Shown: one piece after another, positions 8,826 to 17,003 of the stretch
Layout: each line of letters starts with the position of its first letter
How positions within the stretch are numbered: the first letter of the stretch is position 1
Position numbers and translations under genes: made by a program
Source of the DNA: an uncultured Muribaculaceae bacterium
GTDB lineage: Bacteria > Bacteroidota > Bacteroidia > Bacteroidales > Muribaculaceae
Assembly: GCA_947629175.1 (NCBI GenBank)
Contig: CANRCT010000013.1
Location: forward strand, 1 to 64,000
DNA length: 64,000 nucleotides
Reading direction: 5' to 3'
Notes under the pieces: model-generated
Seen by the model: the letters and a program-made list of their open reading frames with translations, nothing else
What the model was told of the DNA's origin: nothing
The model's database searches: none

Positions 8826-9142
8826 CAGACCTCTTTGCCCTCCTCCGGCTCGTTTATCAGTTTCTTTTTAACAGGACGCCACATGATGCCTATACCCATG
8901 AAGATAAATCCGAGGAAAGCCATAGTCGGGCCGACGACGATACGTCGGGTACTGAAAATCTCGGGGTTGAACTCTGTCTCGGTCGACGGCGCTCCGGTCA
9001 TCAAAAGGAAACCGGTGACAATCACTGCCGCAGCTACCGCCATCAATATAAAATTGATCTTCACCAGTGGGAGTCGGCCATAAGGCTCGCGATCCAGCCC
9101 GTCGGTGACCTCTCCGTTCTGCTGTCTGCTGTTATTCTTCAT
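8825..9142 (-). CDS. DUF3098 family small membrane protein
   Basis: The 105-aa product has two predicted membrane spans. The first is around VKINFILMAVAAAVIVTGFLLM (start near 28), and the second starts near GPTMAFLGFIFMGIGIM. Charged tails lie at both ends. Such proteins occur between ftsX and uppP in Bacteroidota, which suggests a link to cell division or envelope synthesis, but the function is not known. It lies 44 nt after ftsX and overlaps uppP by one base. Confidence 0.88.
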   Translation of the reverse strand: MKNNSRQQNGEVTDGLDREPYGRLPLVKINFILMAVAAAVIVTGFLLMTGAPSTETEFNPEIFSTRRIVVGPTMAFLGFIFMGIGIMWRPVKKKLINEPEEGKEV

Positions 9143-9186
9143 TACAAATCAATAATCAATATTATTCGTTTATTACCGATGGCTTG

Positions 9187-10068
9187 TCAGCCAAACATCT
9201 CGTCATAATCAGCCCTCAGATACTTGTTGGCCGACAGCAGAGCCGACAGCCCGCAGATGGCCGCTCCAAGCACAAAAAGGCATACAAACACTATGGCCGT
9301 GCCTTCTAACCCCACAGCGCGTATCACTTCAGGATCCACCGTAGCAAGATACAGAAGCAGACCGCCCAGCACGACGACCGCTACCGTGGCCGCTACTATG
9401 CCCTGAAGCACATTGCACACCACAAAAGGGCGCCTGATGAATCCGGGCGTCGCTCCCACAAGTTTCATCGTATGGATCAGAAACCGACGGGCATAGATCG
9501 TAAGCCTTACCGTATTGTTTATCAGCACGAAAGATATTATCAGCAGACATCCGGCCACAATAAGGAGCACCAGCGTGAGCGAACGCATCGCATTGTTGAC
9601 AGCCTTGATGAGGTCGGAATGAAGCTGAATCTCTCCCACGCCTGCCATGCTTTTGAGCGGATCAGTAACAGCTTTCAGGCTGTCGGGATTACAATATGCG
9701 CCTGTCACCGATATTTCAAATTCCGGACTGAAAGGGTTCACTCCAAGAAGAGCCTTGTCGGTGCCGTCGTCGCCTGCAAGCTCCTTCCAGCGAGCCATGA
9801 CGTCGTCGGCCGATGAGAACCTCACTCCCGCGACATATGGAGCCGCCTTCCAGTATCGCTGCATCGCCGCGACCTGAGCCTCGGAGGCATCCTCTGCCAT
9901 AACTACAACAAAACCCACCTGCTGGCGGATATCGCTGCTCACGCTTCTCGCCGCCAAGGCCAGTAAAGCCGTAAGACCCAGAATGATCAACACCAGCGCC
10001 ACACTGACCGTAGCGGTCAGCTGGGTGCTTCTGACGGGAATTCCACGGCCCCGCTGTAATCTGCTCAT
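9187..10068 (-). CDS. ftsX: Cell division protein FtsX
   Basis: FtsX is the permease half of the FtsEX ABC-like complex that couples the divisome to peptidoglycan hydrolases. The 293-aa product has an N-terminal span (about 19-40), an extracytoplasmic loop of roughly 120 residues and three C-terminal spans, including LTLVLLIVAGCLLIISFVLI. This matches the four-span FtsX layout. The ATPase FtsE is not next to it, which is usual in this phylum. It is the first gene of the operon running to yigZ, with a promoter at 10104-10135. Confidence 0.93.
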   Translation of the reverse strand: MSRLQRGRGIPVRSTQLTATVSVALVLIILGLTALLALAARSVSSDIRQQVGFVVVMAEDASEAQVAAMQRYWKAAPYVAGVRFSSADDVMARWKELAGDDGTDKALLGVNPFSPEFEISVTGAYCNPDSLKAVTDPLKSMAGVGEIQLHSDLIKAVNNAMRSLTLVLLIVAGCLLIISFVLINNTVRLTIYARRFLIHTMKLVGATPGFIRRPFVVCNVLQGIVAATVAVVVLGGLLLYLATVDPEVIRAVGLEGTAIVFVCLFVLGAAICGLSALLSANKYLRADYDEMFG

Positions 10069-10103
10069 ATGGTTTTCGGTAGGATTTATCGTTAAATAGG
10101 GTA

Positions 10104-10135
10104 CAAAGTTAACACTTCCGGCACCCCGATGTCAA
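10104..10135 (-). promoter_or_regulatory. Promoter of the ftsX-yigZ operon
   Basis: On the minus strand, TTG (10135-10133) precedes TAACTTTG (10111-10104) by 21 nt. The start is expected near 10098, giving a leader of about 30 nt for ftsX. Confidence 0.6.
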
Positions 10136-10169
10136 GATTTTTAACCCGATTTAATGAATTTTGTGAGCT

Positions 10170-10188
10170 TTGACAACGCTGTTGCCAA
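10170..10188 (-). terminator. Weak hairpin after miaB
   Basis: TTGACAAC and GTTGCCAA form an 8-bp stem (one G-U) with a 3-nt loop, starting 3 nt after the miaB stop. No strong U tract follows, so termination here is uncertain. Confidence 0.3.
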
Positions 10189-10190
10189 GG

Positions 10191-11510
10191 TCACTCTCCC
10201 AGAAGAGTGGCCGAAGTAGCATCAGCTATCCTTACGCTCACGGTATCTCCCACCTTGACCGGACGTCGGGGAAACACCACCGTCTTGTTTGTATCGGTGC
10301 GTCCCACCATCTGTTCCTTGCTCCGCTTCGATACGCCCTCCACAAGCACCTCCACCGTGCGGCCGATATCCCTGCGGTTGGATTCGGCCGACAGTTGCCC
10401 CTGAAGCTCGATCATACGGTTAAGGCGCTCTATCTTCACCTCCTCGCTGATATCATCGGGCAAGTAACGGGCAGCATACGTGCCGGGGCGTTCGGAATAC
10501 TTGAACATGAACGCAGAGTCGAAACCCACTTCACGCATAAGGCTGAGCGTCTCCTGAAAATCCTCCTCGGTCTCGCCGTGGAAACCGGTGAAAAGATCGG
10601 TCGTTATCGAGCACCCGGGCAGTATACGGCGTATGGCAGCGATACGGTCGAGATACCATTCTCGCGTATATTTGCGGTTCATGGCCTTGAGCACCCTGTT
10701 GCTTCCGCTCTGCACGGGCAGATGTATATGCCGGCATATATTGGGGTGTGCGGCGATAGTGTTAAGAATTTCATCGCTCATATCTTTCGGATGCGACGTA
10801 GTAAACCGTATGCGCATATCGGGCGCCGACTCTGCTACGAGTGCGAGCAGCCCGGCGAAATCAGTCACCTTACCGTCGGCGTCCTCCCGGCGGTATGAAT
10901 TGACATTCTGCCCCAGAAGAGTCACTTCCCGGTATCCCCTCGCCCGCAGGTCGGCCACCTCGGCGAGGATGCTTTCCGTCTCACGGCTCCGCTCTCTGCC
11001 GCGGGTATAAGGCACTATGCAGTATGAGCAGAAATTGTTGCATCCGCGCATGATGCTTACAAACCCCGATATCGGATTGCCGCCAATGCGGCGCGGTATT
11101 ATATCACGATACGTCTCAGTCGTGCTCAGCTCCACATTGACAGCCTTATGGCCCGACTCTACCGACGCGAACAGTTCCGGAAGCGACATGTATGCGTCAG
11201 GGCCGGCCACCAGATCCACGCCATGACGCTCTGTCAGTTCCTCCTTGGCCCGTTCGGCCATGCATCCCACCACGCCTATGATCAGAGCGCCGTGCCGCCG
11301 TCGCTTCACCGACTGAAGATATTGCAGGCGGCTTATGATTTTCTGTTCGGCATTGTCGCGGATTGAGCACGTGTTGAGCAGCACTGCGTCAGCATCATCC
11401 ACGCTGTTAGACAACTCATATCCCGCCATTTCCATCACGGCGGCTATGACTTCGCTGTCGGCCGAATTCATCTGGCAGCCGTAAGTTTCGATGAAAAGCT
11501 TCAACTTCAT
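10191..11510 (-). CDS. miaB: tRNA (N6-isopentenyl adenosine(37)-C2)-methylthiotransferase
   Basis: MiaB is a radical-SAM methylthiotransferase that turns i6A37 into ms2i6A37 in tRNAs reading UNN codons. From the ATG at 11510 the 439-aa protein starts MKLKLFIETYGCQMN. Cys12, Cys48 and Cys83 hold the auxiliary cluster, and Cys157, Cys161 and Cys164 (RGCNNFCSYC) hold the radical-SAM cluster. A TRAM domain should occupy the last ~65 residues. An in-frame start at 11579 would add 23 residues but lies upstream of the promoter box at 11544-11551, so I rejected it. Confidence 0.96.
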   Translation of the reverse strand: MKLKLFIETYGCQMNSADSEVIAAVMEMAGYELSNSVDDADAVLLNTCSIRDNAEQKIISRLQYLQSVKRRRHGALIIGVVGCMAERAKEELTERHGVDLVAGPDAYMSLPELFASVESGHKAVNVELSTTETYRDIIPRRIGGNPISGFVSIMRGCNNFCSYCIVPYTRGRERSRETESILAEVADLRARGYREVTLLGQNVNSYRREDADGKVTDFAGLLALVAESAPDMRIRFTTSHPKDMSDEILNTIAAHPNICRHIHLPVQSGSNRVLKAMNRKYTREWYLDRIAAIRRILPGCSITTDLFTGFHGETEEDFQETLSLMREVGFDSAFMFKYSERPGTYAARYLPDDISEEVKIERLNRMIELQGQLSAESNRRDIGRTVEVLVEGVSKRSKEQMVGRTDTNKTVVFPRRPVKVGDTVSVRIADATSATLLGE

Positions 11511-11541
11511 TTGCGTATCACCACTTATTTCTTTAATTTTG
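11510..11541 (+). promoter_or_regulatory. Promoter of the 114-aa protein gene
   Basis: TTTG (11510-11513), 20 nt, TAATTTTG (11534-11541): a full consensus match. The predicted start is near 11547. The -33 element lies on the miaB start codon, and this promoter overlaps the miaB promoter. Confidence 0.7.
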
Positions 11542-11543
11542 CA

Positions 11544-11575
11544 CAAAATTACTAATTCAGTGCATAACTGGCAAA
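11544..11575 (-). promoter_or_regulatory. Promoter of miaB
   Basis: On the minus strand, TTTG (11575-11572), 20 nt, TAATTTTG (11551-11544): a full consensus match. Its -7 box is 2 bp from the plus-strand -7 box and points at it. Confidence 0.7.
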
Positions 11576-11581
11576 TCAATC

Positions 11582-11926
11582 ATGGACGAAATCCTCTCCA
11601 TAGTCGCATGCGCGGTCATCGGATGTCTCCTCAGCTGGCTTAGCGAAAGAGGCAAACGCAACCGTGAGGGTGCCGAAAGAAAAGCTTCTGAAGCCCACGA
11701 CACCCATCGTGAGCACATGCGATGCCCCGACGTCCCGCTGCCCCCCCGACAGCCGTCAGCGCCCCCAATGCCTGAAGAGGGAATAAGGGTCACTTCTTCA
11801 GCCCCTGAGATACCGGATACGCGTCAGACCGCGCCAGTTTCATCCGCGCAAGATCCCGAGGCCGCACGCCGGCGCAGATGGCGACAGGCAGTCATCGACG
11901 CCGAGATTCTCACCCGCAGATACTAA
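11582..11926 (+). CDS. Small membrane-anchored protein of unknown function
   Basis: The 114-aa product has an N-terminal hydrophobic segment (about 5-20, ILSIVACAVIGCLLSWL). A highly charged and then Pro-rich linker follows, ending in a basic C-terminal tail, RRRWRQAVIDAEILTRRY. I believe similar tails (bulky, ending IxSEILxRKY-like) end small uncharacterised Bacteroidales proteins, which would make the C-terminus the functional part; this is memory-based and unverified. A consensus promoter lies 40 nt upstream. The CoA-transferase gene follows after 28 nt and may be cotranscribed. Confidence 0.7.
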   Translation: MDEILSIVACAVIGCLLSWLSERGKRNREGAERKASEAHDTHREHMRCPDVPLPPRQPSAPPMPEEGIRVTSSAPEIPDTRQTAPVSSAQDPEAARRRRWRQAVIDAEILTRRY

Positions 11927-11954
11927 ATCACCGTAAATCTTATATTTTACAACA

Positions 11955-13448
11955 ATGGCATTTCCAATTTTGTCGGCACAGGAAGCTGCCGACCTTATCA
12001 AGAACGGCGACAACATTGGCTTCTCAGGCTTCACCGCTTCAGGCTCGCCCAAAGTCATCACCGAAGCCCTTGCTGCTAAAGCCGTGAAAGAACATGAGGC
12101 CGGACGCCCCTTCAAGGTGAGCGTGTTTACCGGTGCTTCCACCAACAATCACGCCGACGGGGCGCTTGCAAGAGCCAATGCCCTTGACCGGCGTACACCA
12201 TACCAGAACACGCCTGATCTTCGTCTGCGCATCAACTCCCACGACTGCCATTATTTCGACCTGCACCTCTCGGAGCTCGCGCAGAAATTCCGCTACAACA
12301 CCTACGGCGAACTCGACTGGGCCATATTTGAGGTGGCAAAGGTGTTCGACAACGGCGAAGTCGTGCTCGGCACAGGCGTAGGCAACGTGCCCACATATGC
12401 CGCCAGGGCCAAGAAAATATTCCTGGAGCTCAACACCAAGCTTCCCGAAGGACTCTATGGACTCCACGACATCTATCTCCCGCTCGATCCACCGCATCGC
12501 CGCGAAATACCCATCTACACTCCGTCCGACCGCATCGGACATCCGACTGTAAAGCTTGATCCCGCCAAGATAGCCGGCATCGTCCACTCCGACGCCTACG
12601 ACGGCATCAAGGGATTCACCGCGCTCGACGACACCACGCTGCAGATCGGCGCCAACGTCTGCAACTTCCTCATTGGCGAGGTCCGCGCGCAGCGCATACC
12701 CAAGGAGTTCCTCCCCATACAGTCGGGCGTAGGCAATGTGGCCAACGCCGTGCTCTTCGGCCTTGGCGACGCCAAGGAGCTTCCTCCGTTCGCAATGTAC
12801 ACCGAAGTGATTCAGGACGCCGTGATCGACCTTATGAAGATGGGACGCTGCAAATTCGGCTCCACATGCTCCCTGACGCTGTCCGACACCAAGGAGGCCG
12901 AAGTGCTCTCCGACCTCGATTTCTTCCGCGACAAGATCGTGCTTCGTCCGGCAGAGATCTCCAACAGCCCCGAAGTGATCCGCCGCCTCGGAGTCATCGC
13001 GATGAACACTGCTCTTGAGGCCGACATCTTCGGCAACATCAACTCTACCCATGTTGTAGGCACAAAGATGATGAATGGCATCGGCGGTTCAGGCGACTTC
13101 ACCCGCAACGGCTACCTCTCGATCTTCTCATGCCCCTCCATCACCAAGGGAGGCCTGATAAGCAACATCGTGCCCATGTGCTCGCATATCGACCATACCG
13201 AACACTCTGTCGACGTCATCATCACCGACCAGGGCGTTGCCGATATACGCGGACTCGACCCGGTGCAGAGAGCCGAGCGCATCATCGACAACTGCGCCCA
13301 CCCGATGTATCGCGAGCTGCTCCACGACTACCTCAAGCTCGGCAAGGGCGGACAGACCCCGCATCACCTCGCCGCCTCGCTCGGATTCCACACCGCTTTC
13401 CAGACCACCGGCGACATGCGCAAGACCGACTGGTCGCTCTACGCCTGA
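11955..13448 (+). CDS. Acetyl-CoA hydrolase/transferase family (succinate-type CoA-transferase)
   Basis: This class I CoA-transferase (497 aa, Cat1/AarC-like length) moves CoA between acyl donors and acceptors, typically succinyl-CoA, acetate or propionate, in the cytoplasm. In succinate- and propionate-forming Bacteroidales it would conserve the thioester while making succinate, acetate or propionate. Visible family segments are SGFTASGSPKVITEAL near 20-35, QSGVGNVANAVLFGL in the middle and MNGIGGSGDFTRN near 375, followed by the C-terminal TDQGVADIRGLDP. Exact substrates cannot be read from sequence. It ends at a strong hairpin shared with the convergent zinc ribbon gene. Confidence 0.92.
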   Translation: MAFPILSAQEAADLIKNGDNIGFSGFTASGSPKVITEALAAKAVKEHEAGRPFKVSVFTGASTNNHADGALARANALDRRTPYQNTPDLRLRINSHDCHYFDLHLSELAQKFRYNTYGELDWAIFEVAKVFDNGEVVLGTGVGNVPTYAARAKKIFLELNTKLPEGLYGLHDIYLPLDPPHRREIPIYTPSDRIGHPTVKLDPAKIAGIVHSDAYDGIKGFTALDDTTLQIGANVCNFLIGEVRAQRIPKEFLPIQSGVGNVANAVLFGLGDAKELPPFAMYTEVIQDAVIDLMKMGRCKFGSTCSLTLSDTKEAEVLSDLDFFRDKIVLRPAEISNSPEVIRRLGVIAMNTALEADIFGNINSTHVVGTKMMNGIGGSGDFTRNGYLSIFSCPSITKGGLISNIVPMCSHIDHTEHSVDVIITDQGVADIRGLDPVQRAERIIDNCAHPMYRELLHDYLKLGKGGQTPHHLAASLGFHTAFQTTGDMRKTDWSLYA

Positions 13449-13465
13449 TCCGTTCGACCCGCATA

Positions 13466-13511
13466 TAATATTAATGCCCGGCCTTCCAGCGAGACCGGGC
13501 ATTAAATATTT
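13466..13511. terminator. Bidirectional terminator
   Basis: TTAATGCCCGG (13471-13481) pairs perfectly over 11 bp with CCGGGCATTAA (13495-13505), flanked by AT-rich sequence on both sides. It sits between convergent genes. Confidence 0.8.
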
Positions 13512-13528
13512 TCAGTCAGATCAAAAGA

Positions 13529-14317
13529 TCAGTTTGATTCGGTGGAGGCGGTGAGATCCACGCCGGCCAGATCGGGGTCGATCATGATGCGGCCGCAGTA
13601 TTCGCAGACGATGATCTTCTTGTGCATCTTGATCTCCATCTGTTTCTGGGGCGGAATACGGTTGAAGCAGCCGCCGCAGGCATCGCGCTGGATGTAGACG
13701 ATACCCAGCCCGTTGCGGGCATTCTTGCGGATGCGCTTGAAAGCGGCCAGAGTACGGGCGTCGATCTTGGGCTCAAGAGCCTTGGCCTGCTCGCGGAGAC
13801 GCTCCTCGTCCTGCTTCGTTTCCGAAACGATCTCGTCGAGCTCGGCCTTCTTGTCGGCAAGCACATGCTTCTGATCGGCCAGACGGCTCTCGGTCTCCGC
13901 GATCTCCATATTCTTGGCGTCGATCATGCGGGCGTACTCGTTGATGTGCTTCTCGCTGAGCTCGATCTCAAGAGTCTGGAACTCGATCTCCTTCGACAGC
14001 AGATCAAACTCGCGGTTGTTTCTCACGTTGTCGATCTGCTCCTTATATTTTGCTATTTTTGACTGCGAATCGTTGATTTTCTCCTTCTCGGCAGCCGACT
14101 TCTTACGGATTTCGTCGATCTCCTTGCGGAAATTCTCTATACGTGTGGTGAGGCCTTTGATGACATCCTCCAGGTCTGCCACCTCAAGAGGGAGCTCGCC
14201 GCGCACTGTGCGTATACGGTCGATTTGCGAAAGCAACGTCTGCAACTCGTAGAGCGACTTCAGGCGCGACTCCACTGAGAGATTCTGTTCGTTTTTGTTC
14301 TTGTCTGCTGTAGCCAT
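13529..14317 (-). CDS. C4-type zinc ribbon coiled-coil protein
   Basis: The 262-aa product has a long charged coiled coil (about 15-190) and a C-terminal zinc ribbon made of CGGCFNRIPPQ and, 20-odd residues later, CEYCGRI. This is the layout of the CT398/CdsZ-like zinc ribbon family (DUF164), some of whose members bind translation or secretion partners. Its role here is unknown. It starts 3 nt after the Nif3-like gene, so it is the third gene of the aspS operon. Confidence 0.88.
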   Translation of the reverse strand: MATADKNKNEQNLSVESRLKSLYELQTLLSQIDRIRTVRGELPLEVADLEDVIKGLTTRIENFRKEIDEIRKKSAAEKEKINDSQSKIAKYKEQIDNVRNNREFDLLSKEIEFQTLEIELSEKHINEYARMIDAKNMEIAETESRLADQKHVLADKKAELDEIVSETKQDEERLREQAKALEPKIDARTLAAFKRIRKNARNGLGIVYIQRDACGGCFNRIPPQKQMEIKMHKKIIVCEYCGRIMIDPDLAGVDLTASTESN

Positions 14318-14320
14318 AGC

Positions 14321-15094
14321 TTACATGTAATTTACAGGATTTGACTCTACGTGCGAGTCACGGACTGCAAAGTTAGGAAATTTTTTCGTAATTATATCGG
14401 TAAAAATACCTGTTGTGCAATGTTCACTTTCAAAATGGCCTATATCCGCTATGAGAATGCGGCCGCCGAAGTCGGCGAAATCATGATATCTCACATCGGC
14501 AGTCACCATGACATCGGCATGAGCCGCAACGGCCAGCGGCAGCAGAGAGCCGCCGGCGCCTCCGCACAAGGCCACCCTCCTGATAATGCCGTGTCCTTCG
14601 AAAGCACTGTGCCTGACAACCGGCGCACCGAACACCCGCTTCACTTCGCGCAGAAAATCCTCGCACCGCATCGGGGAGCTCAACGTGCCTACCGCTCCGG
14701 CTCCGCTTTCGGCATCAAGCGCCTCCACCTCCTCAAGCCCAAGCATCGCGGCCATGCGCCGCGACACCCCCTCGGGGGCATTGTCAAGACATGTATGCAG
14801 ACTGTATACGGCCACGCCGTGGCGTATCGACAGCTCCACCGCCTTCTCCACCGGAGTGGCGCCTGTGATACGCTTCAGTCCCCGGAAAATGAGGGGATGA
14901 TGGCTCACGACGAGATTGCATCCCGATTGGACGGCCTCCATGACGACGTCGGGAGTGGGATCCACACACAGAATCACTCCCGTGCATTCCCGCGAAGGAT
15001 CGCCCGTCTGCAGGCCGCAGTTGTCGTAGCTTTCCTGCAGTGCGAGCGGCGCTTTCTCCTCAAGCGCTCCGATTATATCAATGATTTTCGGCAT
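14321..15094 (-). CDS. Nif3-like dinuclear metal centre protein
   Basis: The 257-aa product is of the NIF3/YbgI family, a toroidal hexamer with a two-metal site in each subunit. Metal ligands are visible in VVSHHPLIFRGLKRI (about 63-77), in LHTCLDNAPEG (about 98) and in the C-terminal GHFESEHCTTG. The length matches the compact E. coli YbgI form and lacks the roughly 100-aa PII-like insert of longer homologues. The enzymatic role of the family is unsettled. It lies between aspS (16 nt upstream) and the zinc ribbon gene. Confidence 0.92.
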   Translation of the reverse strand: MPKIIDIIGALEEKAPLALQESYDNCGLQTGDPSRECTGVILCVDPTPDVVMEAVQSGCNLVVSHHPLIFRGLKRITGATPVEKAVELSIRHGVAVYSLHTCLDNAPEGVSRRMAAMLGLEEVEALDAESGAGAVGTLSSPMRCEDFLREVKRVFGAPVVRHSAFEGHGIIRRVALCGGAGGSLLPLAVAAHADVMVTADVRYHDFADFGGRILIADIGHFESEHCTTGIFTDIITKKFPNFAVRDSHVESNPVNYM

Positions 15095-15110
15095 TGTCAG
15101 CTAAAGATCA

Positions 15111-16871
15111 TTATTTCTTCTCCGGCTCCACCACGGCGATGCTGAGCTCGTCGAGCTGGCTCTGGTCGATGGTGCTCGGAGCGTCGATCATCATGTCGCG
15201 GCCCGAATTGTTCTTCGGGAATGCGATGACGTCGCGGATGCTGTCGAGGCCGGCGAGTATCGACACAAAGCGGTCGAAACCGAATGCCAGACCGCCGTGA
15301 GGGGGAGCTCCGAACTTGAAGGCGTTCATCAGGAAGCCGAACTTATACTGCGCTTCCTCCTCCGACAGACCGAGCAGACGGAACATGTGGTCCTGAAGCT
15401 CCGAGTCATGGATACGGATCGAGCCTCCGCCCAGTTCGTTGCCGTTGACCACCATATCGTAGGCGGTGGCACGCACGGCCCCGGTGTCGGTATCGAGCTT
15501 GTCGACATCGTCGGGATTCGGCGACGTGAAGGGATGATGCATGGCATAGTAGCGCTGTGTCTCGTCGTCCCACTCGAAGAGAGGGAAGTCAACCACCCAG
15601 AGGCATGAGAACTTCTGCGGATCACGCAGACCGAGACGCGACCCCATCTCCAGACGCAGTTCGTTGAGCTGCTTGCGGGTCTTCATCGTCGGGCCGGCGA
15701 GGATAAGCATCAGATCACCCGGCTTGGCATTGCCGCGCTCAAGCCATGCGCGAAGCTCGTCGTCGCTGTAGAATTTGCCTACCGAACTCTTGATGGAGCC
15801 GTCGGCCTCAAGCTTCACCCACATCATGCCTTTGGCGCCCACCTGCGGACGCTTCACGAATTCGGTCAGCTGGTCGAGCTGCTTGCGGGTATAGCCTGCA
15901 CAGTCCGGAGCCACGATGGCTCCGACGTATTCGGCATCGTCCATCACGGCGAATCCTTTGCCCGTGGTAAGGTCTTTCAGCTCCACGAACTGCATGCCGA
16001 ACCGGGTATCGGGCTTGTCGCTGCCATAAAGTCTCATGGCATCGGCCCATGTCATGCGTGGGAACGGCTCGGTGAAGTCGATATCCTTCACATATTTGAA
16101 TATGTGCTTTACAAGTCCCTCGAACATCTGCAGCACATCCTCCTGCTCCACAAACGACATCTCGCAGTCGATCTGAGTAAACTCCGGCTGACGGTCGGCA
16201 CGAAGATCCTCGTCGCGGAAACATTTCACGATCTGGAAATACCGGTCGAAACCACTGACCATCAGCAGCTGCTTGAAGGTCTGGGGTGACTGCGGCAGAG
16301 CGTAGAACTCGCCGGGATTCATGCGCGAGGGCACCACAAAGTCGCGCGCTCCCTCGGGAGTCGACTTGATGAGCACAGGCGTCTCTACTTCAAGAAATCC
16401 TTTCGAATCGAGATAACGGCGGATCTCGAACGCCATACGGTGGCGCAGCTCCAGATTGCGGCGCACGCACGAGCGGCGCAGATCAAGGTAGCGGTATTTC
16501 ATGCGCAGGTCGTCGCCGCCGTCGGTCTCATCCTCGATGGTGAACGGCGGGATATCGCTCCTGTTGAGTACTTTCAGTGAAGTGGCTATGATCTCCACGT
16601 CGCCCGTCGGCAGATTTTTGTTCTTGTTCTCGCGCTCCTGCACCTTTCCGGCGACCTGCACCACATATTCGCGGCCCAGCTTGTTGGCAGCCTCGAAAAG
16701 CGATGAGTCGGCATCGCTCTCAAACACTATCTGCGTTATGCCGTAGCGGTCGCGCAGATCCACGAATGTCATGCCACCCATCTTCCTGACACGCTGCACC
16801 CATCCGGCGAGTGTCACTTCGCGGCCTGCGTCAGCAAGGCGCAGCTCGCCGCATGTATTGGTTCTGTACAT
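15111..16871 (-). CDS. aspS: Aspartate--tRNA ligase
   Basis: AspRS charges tRNA-Asp. The 586-aa product is the full bacterial form: N-terminal OB-fold anticodon-binding domain ([25 protein letters not shown]), class II core (motif 2 near [18 protein letters not shown]) with the bacterial GAD insert, and motif 3 with [16 protein letters not shown] near the C-terminus. It has its own TAATTTTG box 41 nt upstream and leads the operon aspS, nif3-like, zinc ribbon. Confidence 0.97.
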   Translation of the reverse strand: MYRTNTCGELRLADAGREVTLAGWVQRVRKMGGMTFVDLRDRYGITQIVFESDADSSLFEAANKLGREYVVQVAGKVQERENKNKNLPTGDVEIIATSLKVLNRSDIPPFTIEDETDGGDDLRMKYRYLDLRRSCVRRNLELRHRMAFEIRRYLDSKGFLEVETPVLIKSTPEGARDFVVPSRMNPGEFYALPQSPQTFKQLLMVSGFDRYFQIVKCFRDEDLRADRQPEFTQIDCEMSFVEQEDVLQMFEGLVKHIFKYVKDIDFTEPFPRMTWADAMRLYGSDKPDTRFGMQFVELKDLTTGKGFAVMDDAEYVGAIVAPDCAGYTRKQLDQLTEFVKRPQVGAKGMMWVKLEADGSIKSSVGKFYSDDELRAWLERGNAKPGDLMLILAGPTMKTRKQLNELRLEMGSRLGLRDPQKFSCLWVVDFPLFEWDDETQRYYAMHHPFTSPNPDDVDKLDTDTGAVRATAYDMVVNGNELGGGSIRIHDSELQDHMFRLLGLSEEEAQYKFGFLMNAFKFGAPPHGGLAFGFDRFVSILAGLDSIRDVIAFPKNNSGRDMMIDAPSTIDQSQLDELSIAVVEPEKK

Positions 16872-16911
16872 TTTGTCTCGACTATATAATCGGTTATGTT
16901 GTTTCTGCCCA

Positions 16912-16919
16912 CAAAATTA
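16912..16919 (-). promoter_or_regulatory. -7 element of the aspS promoter
   Basis: TAATTTTG on the minus strand (16919-16912), directly beside the tail of the upstream terminator. The start is expected near 16906. No clear -33 TTTG is visible. Confidence 0.5.
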
Positions 16920-16967
16920 CAAAAAATCCGCTTTTCCGGCCGAAAAAACGGCACAGAAAAGCGGATT
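16919..16967 (-). terminator. Terminator after the DUF2027-Smr gene
   Basis: AATCCGCTTTTC (16925-16936) pairs over 12 bp with GAAAAGCGGATT (16956-16967). On the minus strand a run of U follows, at 16926-16920. Confidence 0.8.
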
Positions 16968-17003
16968 GATGAAATCACAAATATCGCCGGCGTATGACTG
17001 GCG

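Noticed and set aside
12039-13052. Minus-strand open frame of 337 codons opposite the CoA-transferase
   Set aside because: The plus-strand gene is complete and recognisable, so this is a shadow frame.
14321-15094. Nif3-like gene as a truncated pseudogene (shorter than many Bacteroidota homologues)
   Set aside because: All metal-ligand motifs are present at both ends, and the length fits the insert-less YbgI form, so it looks intact.
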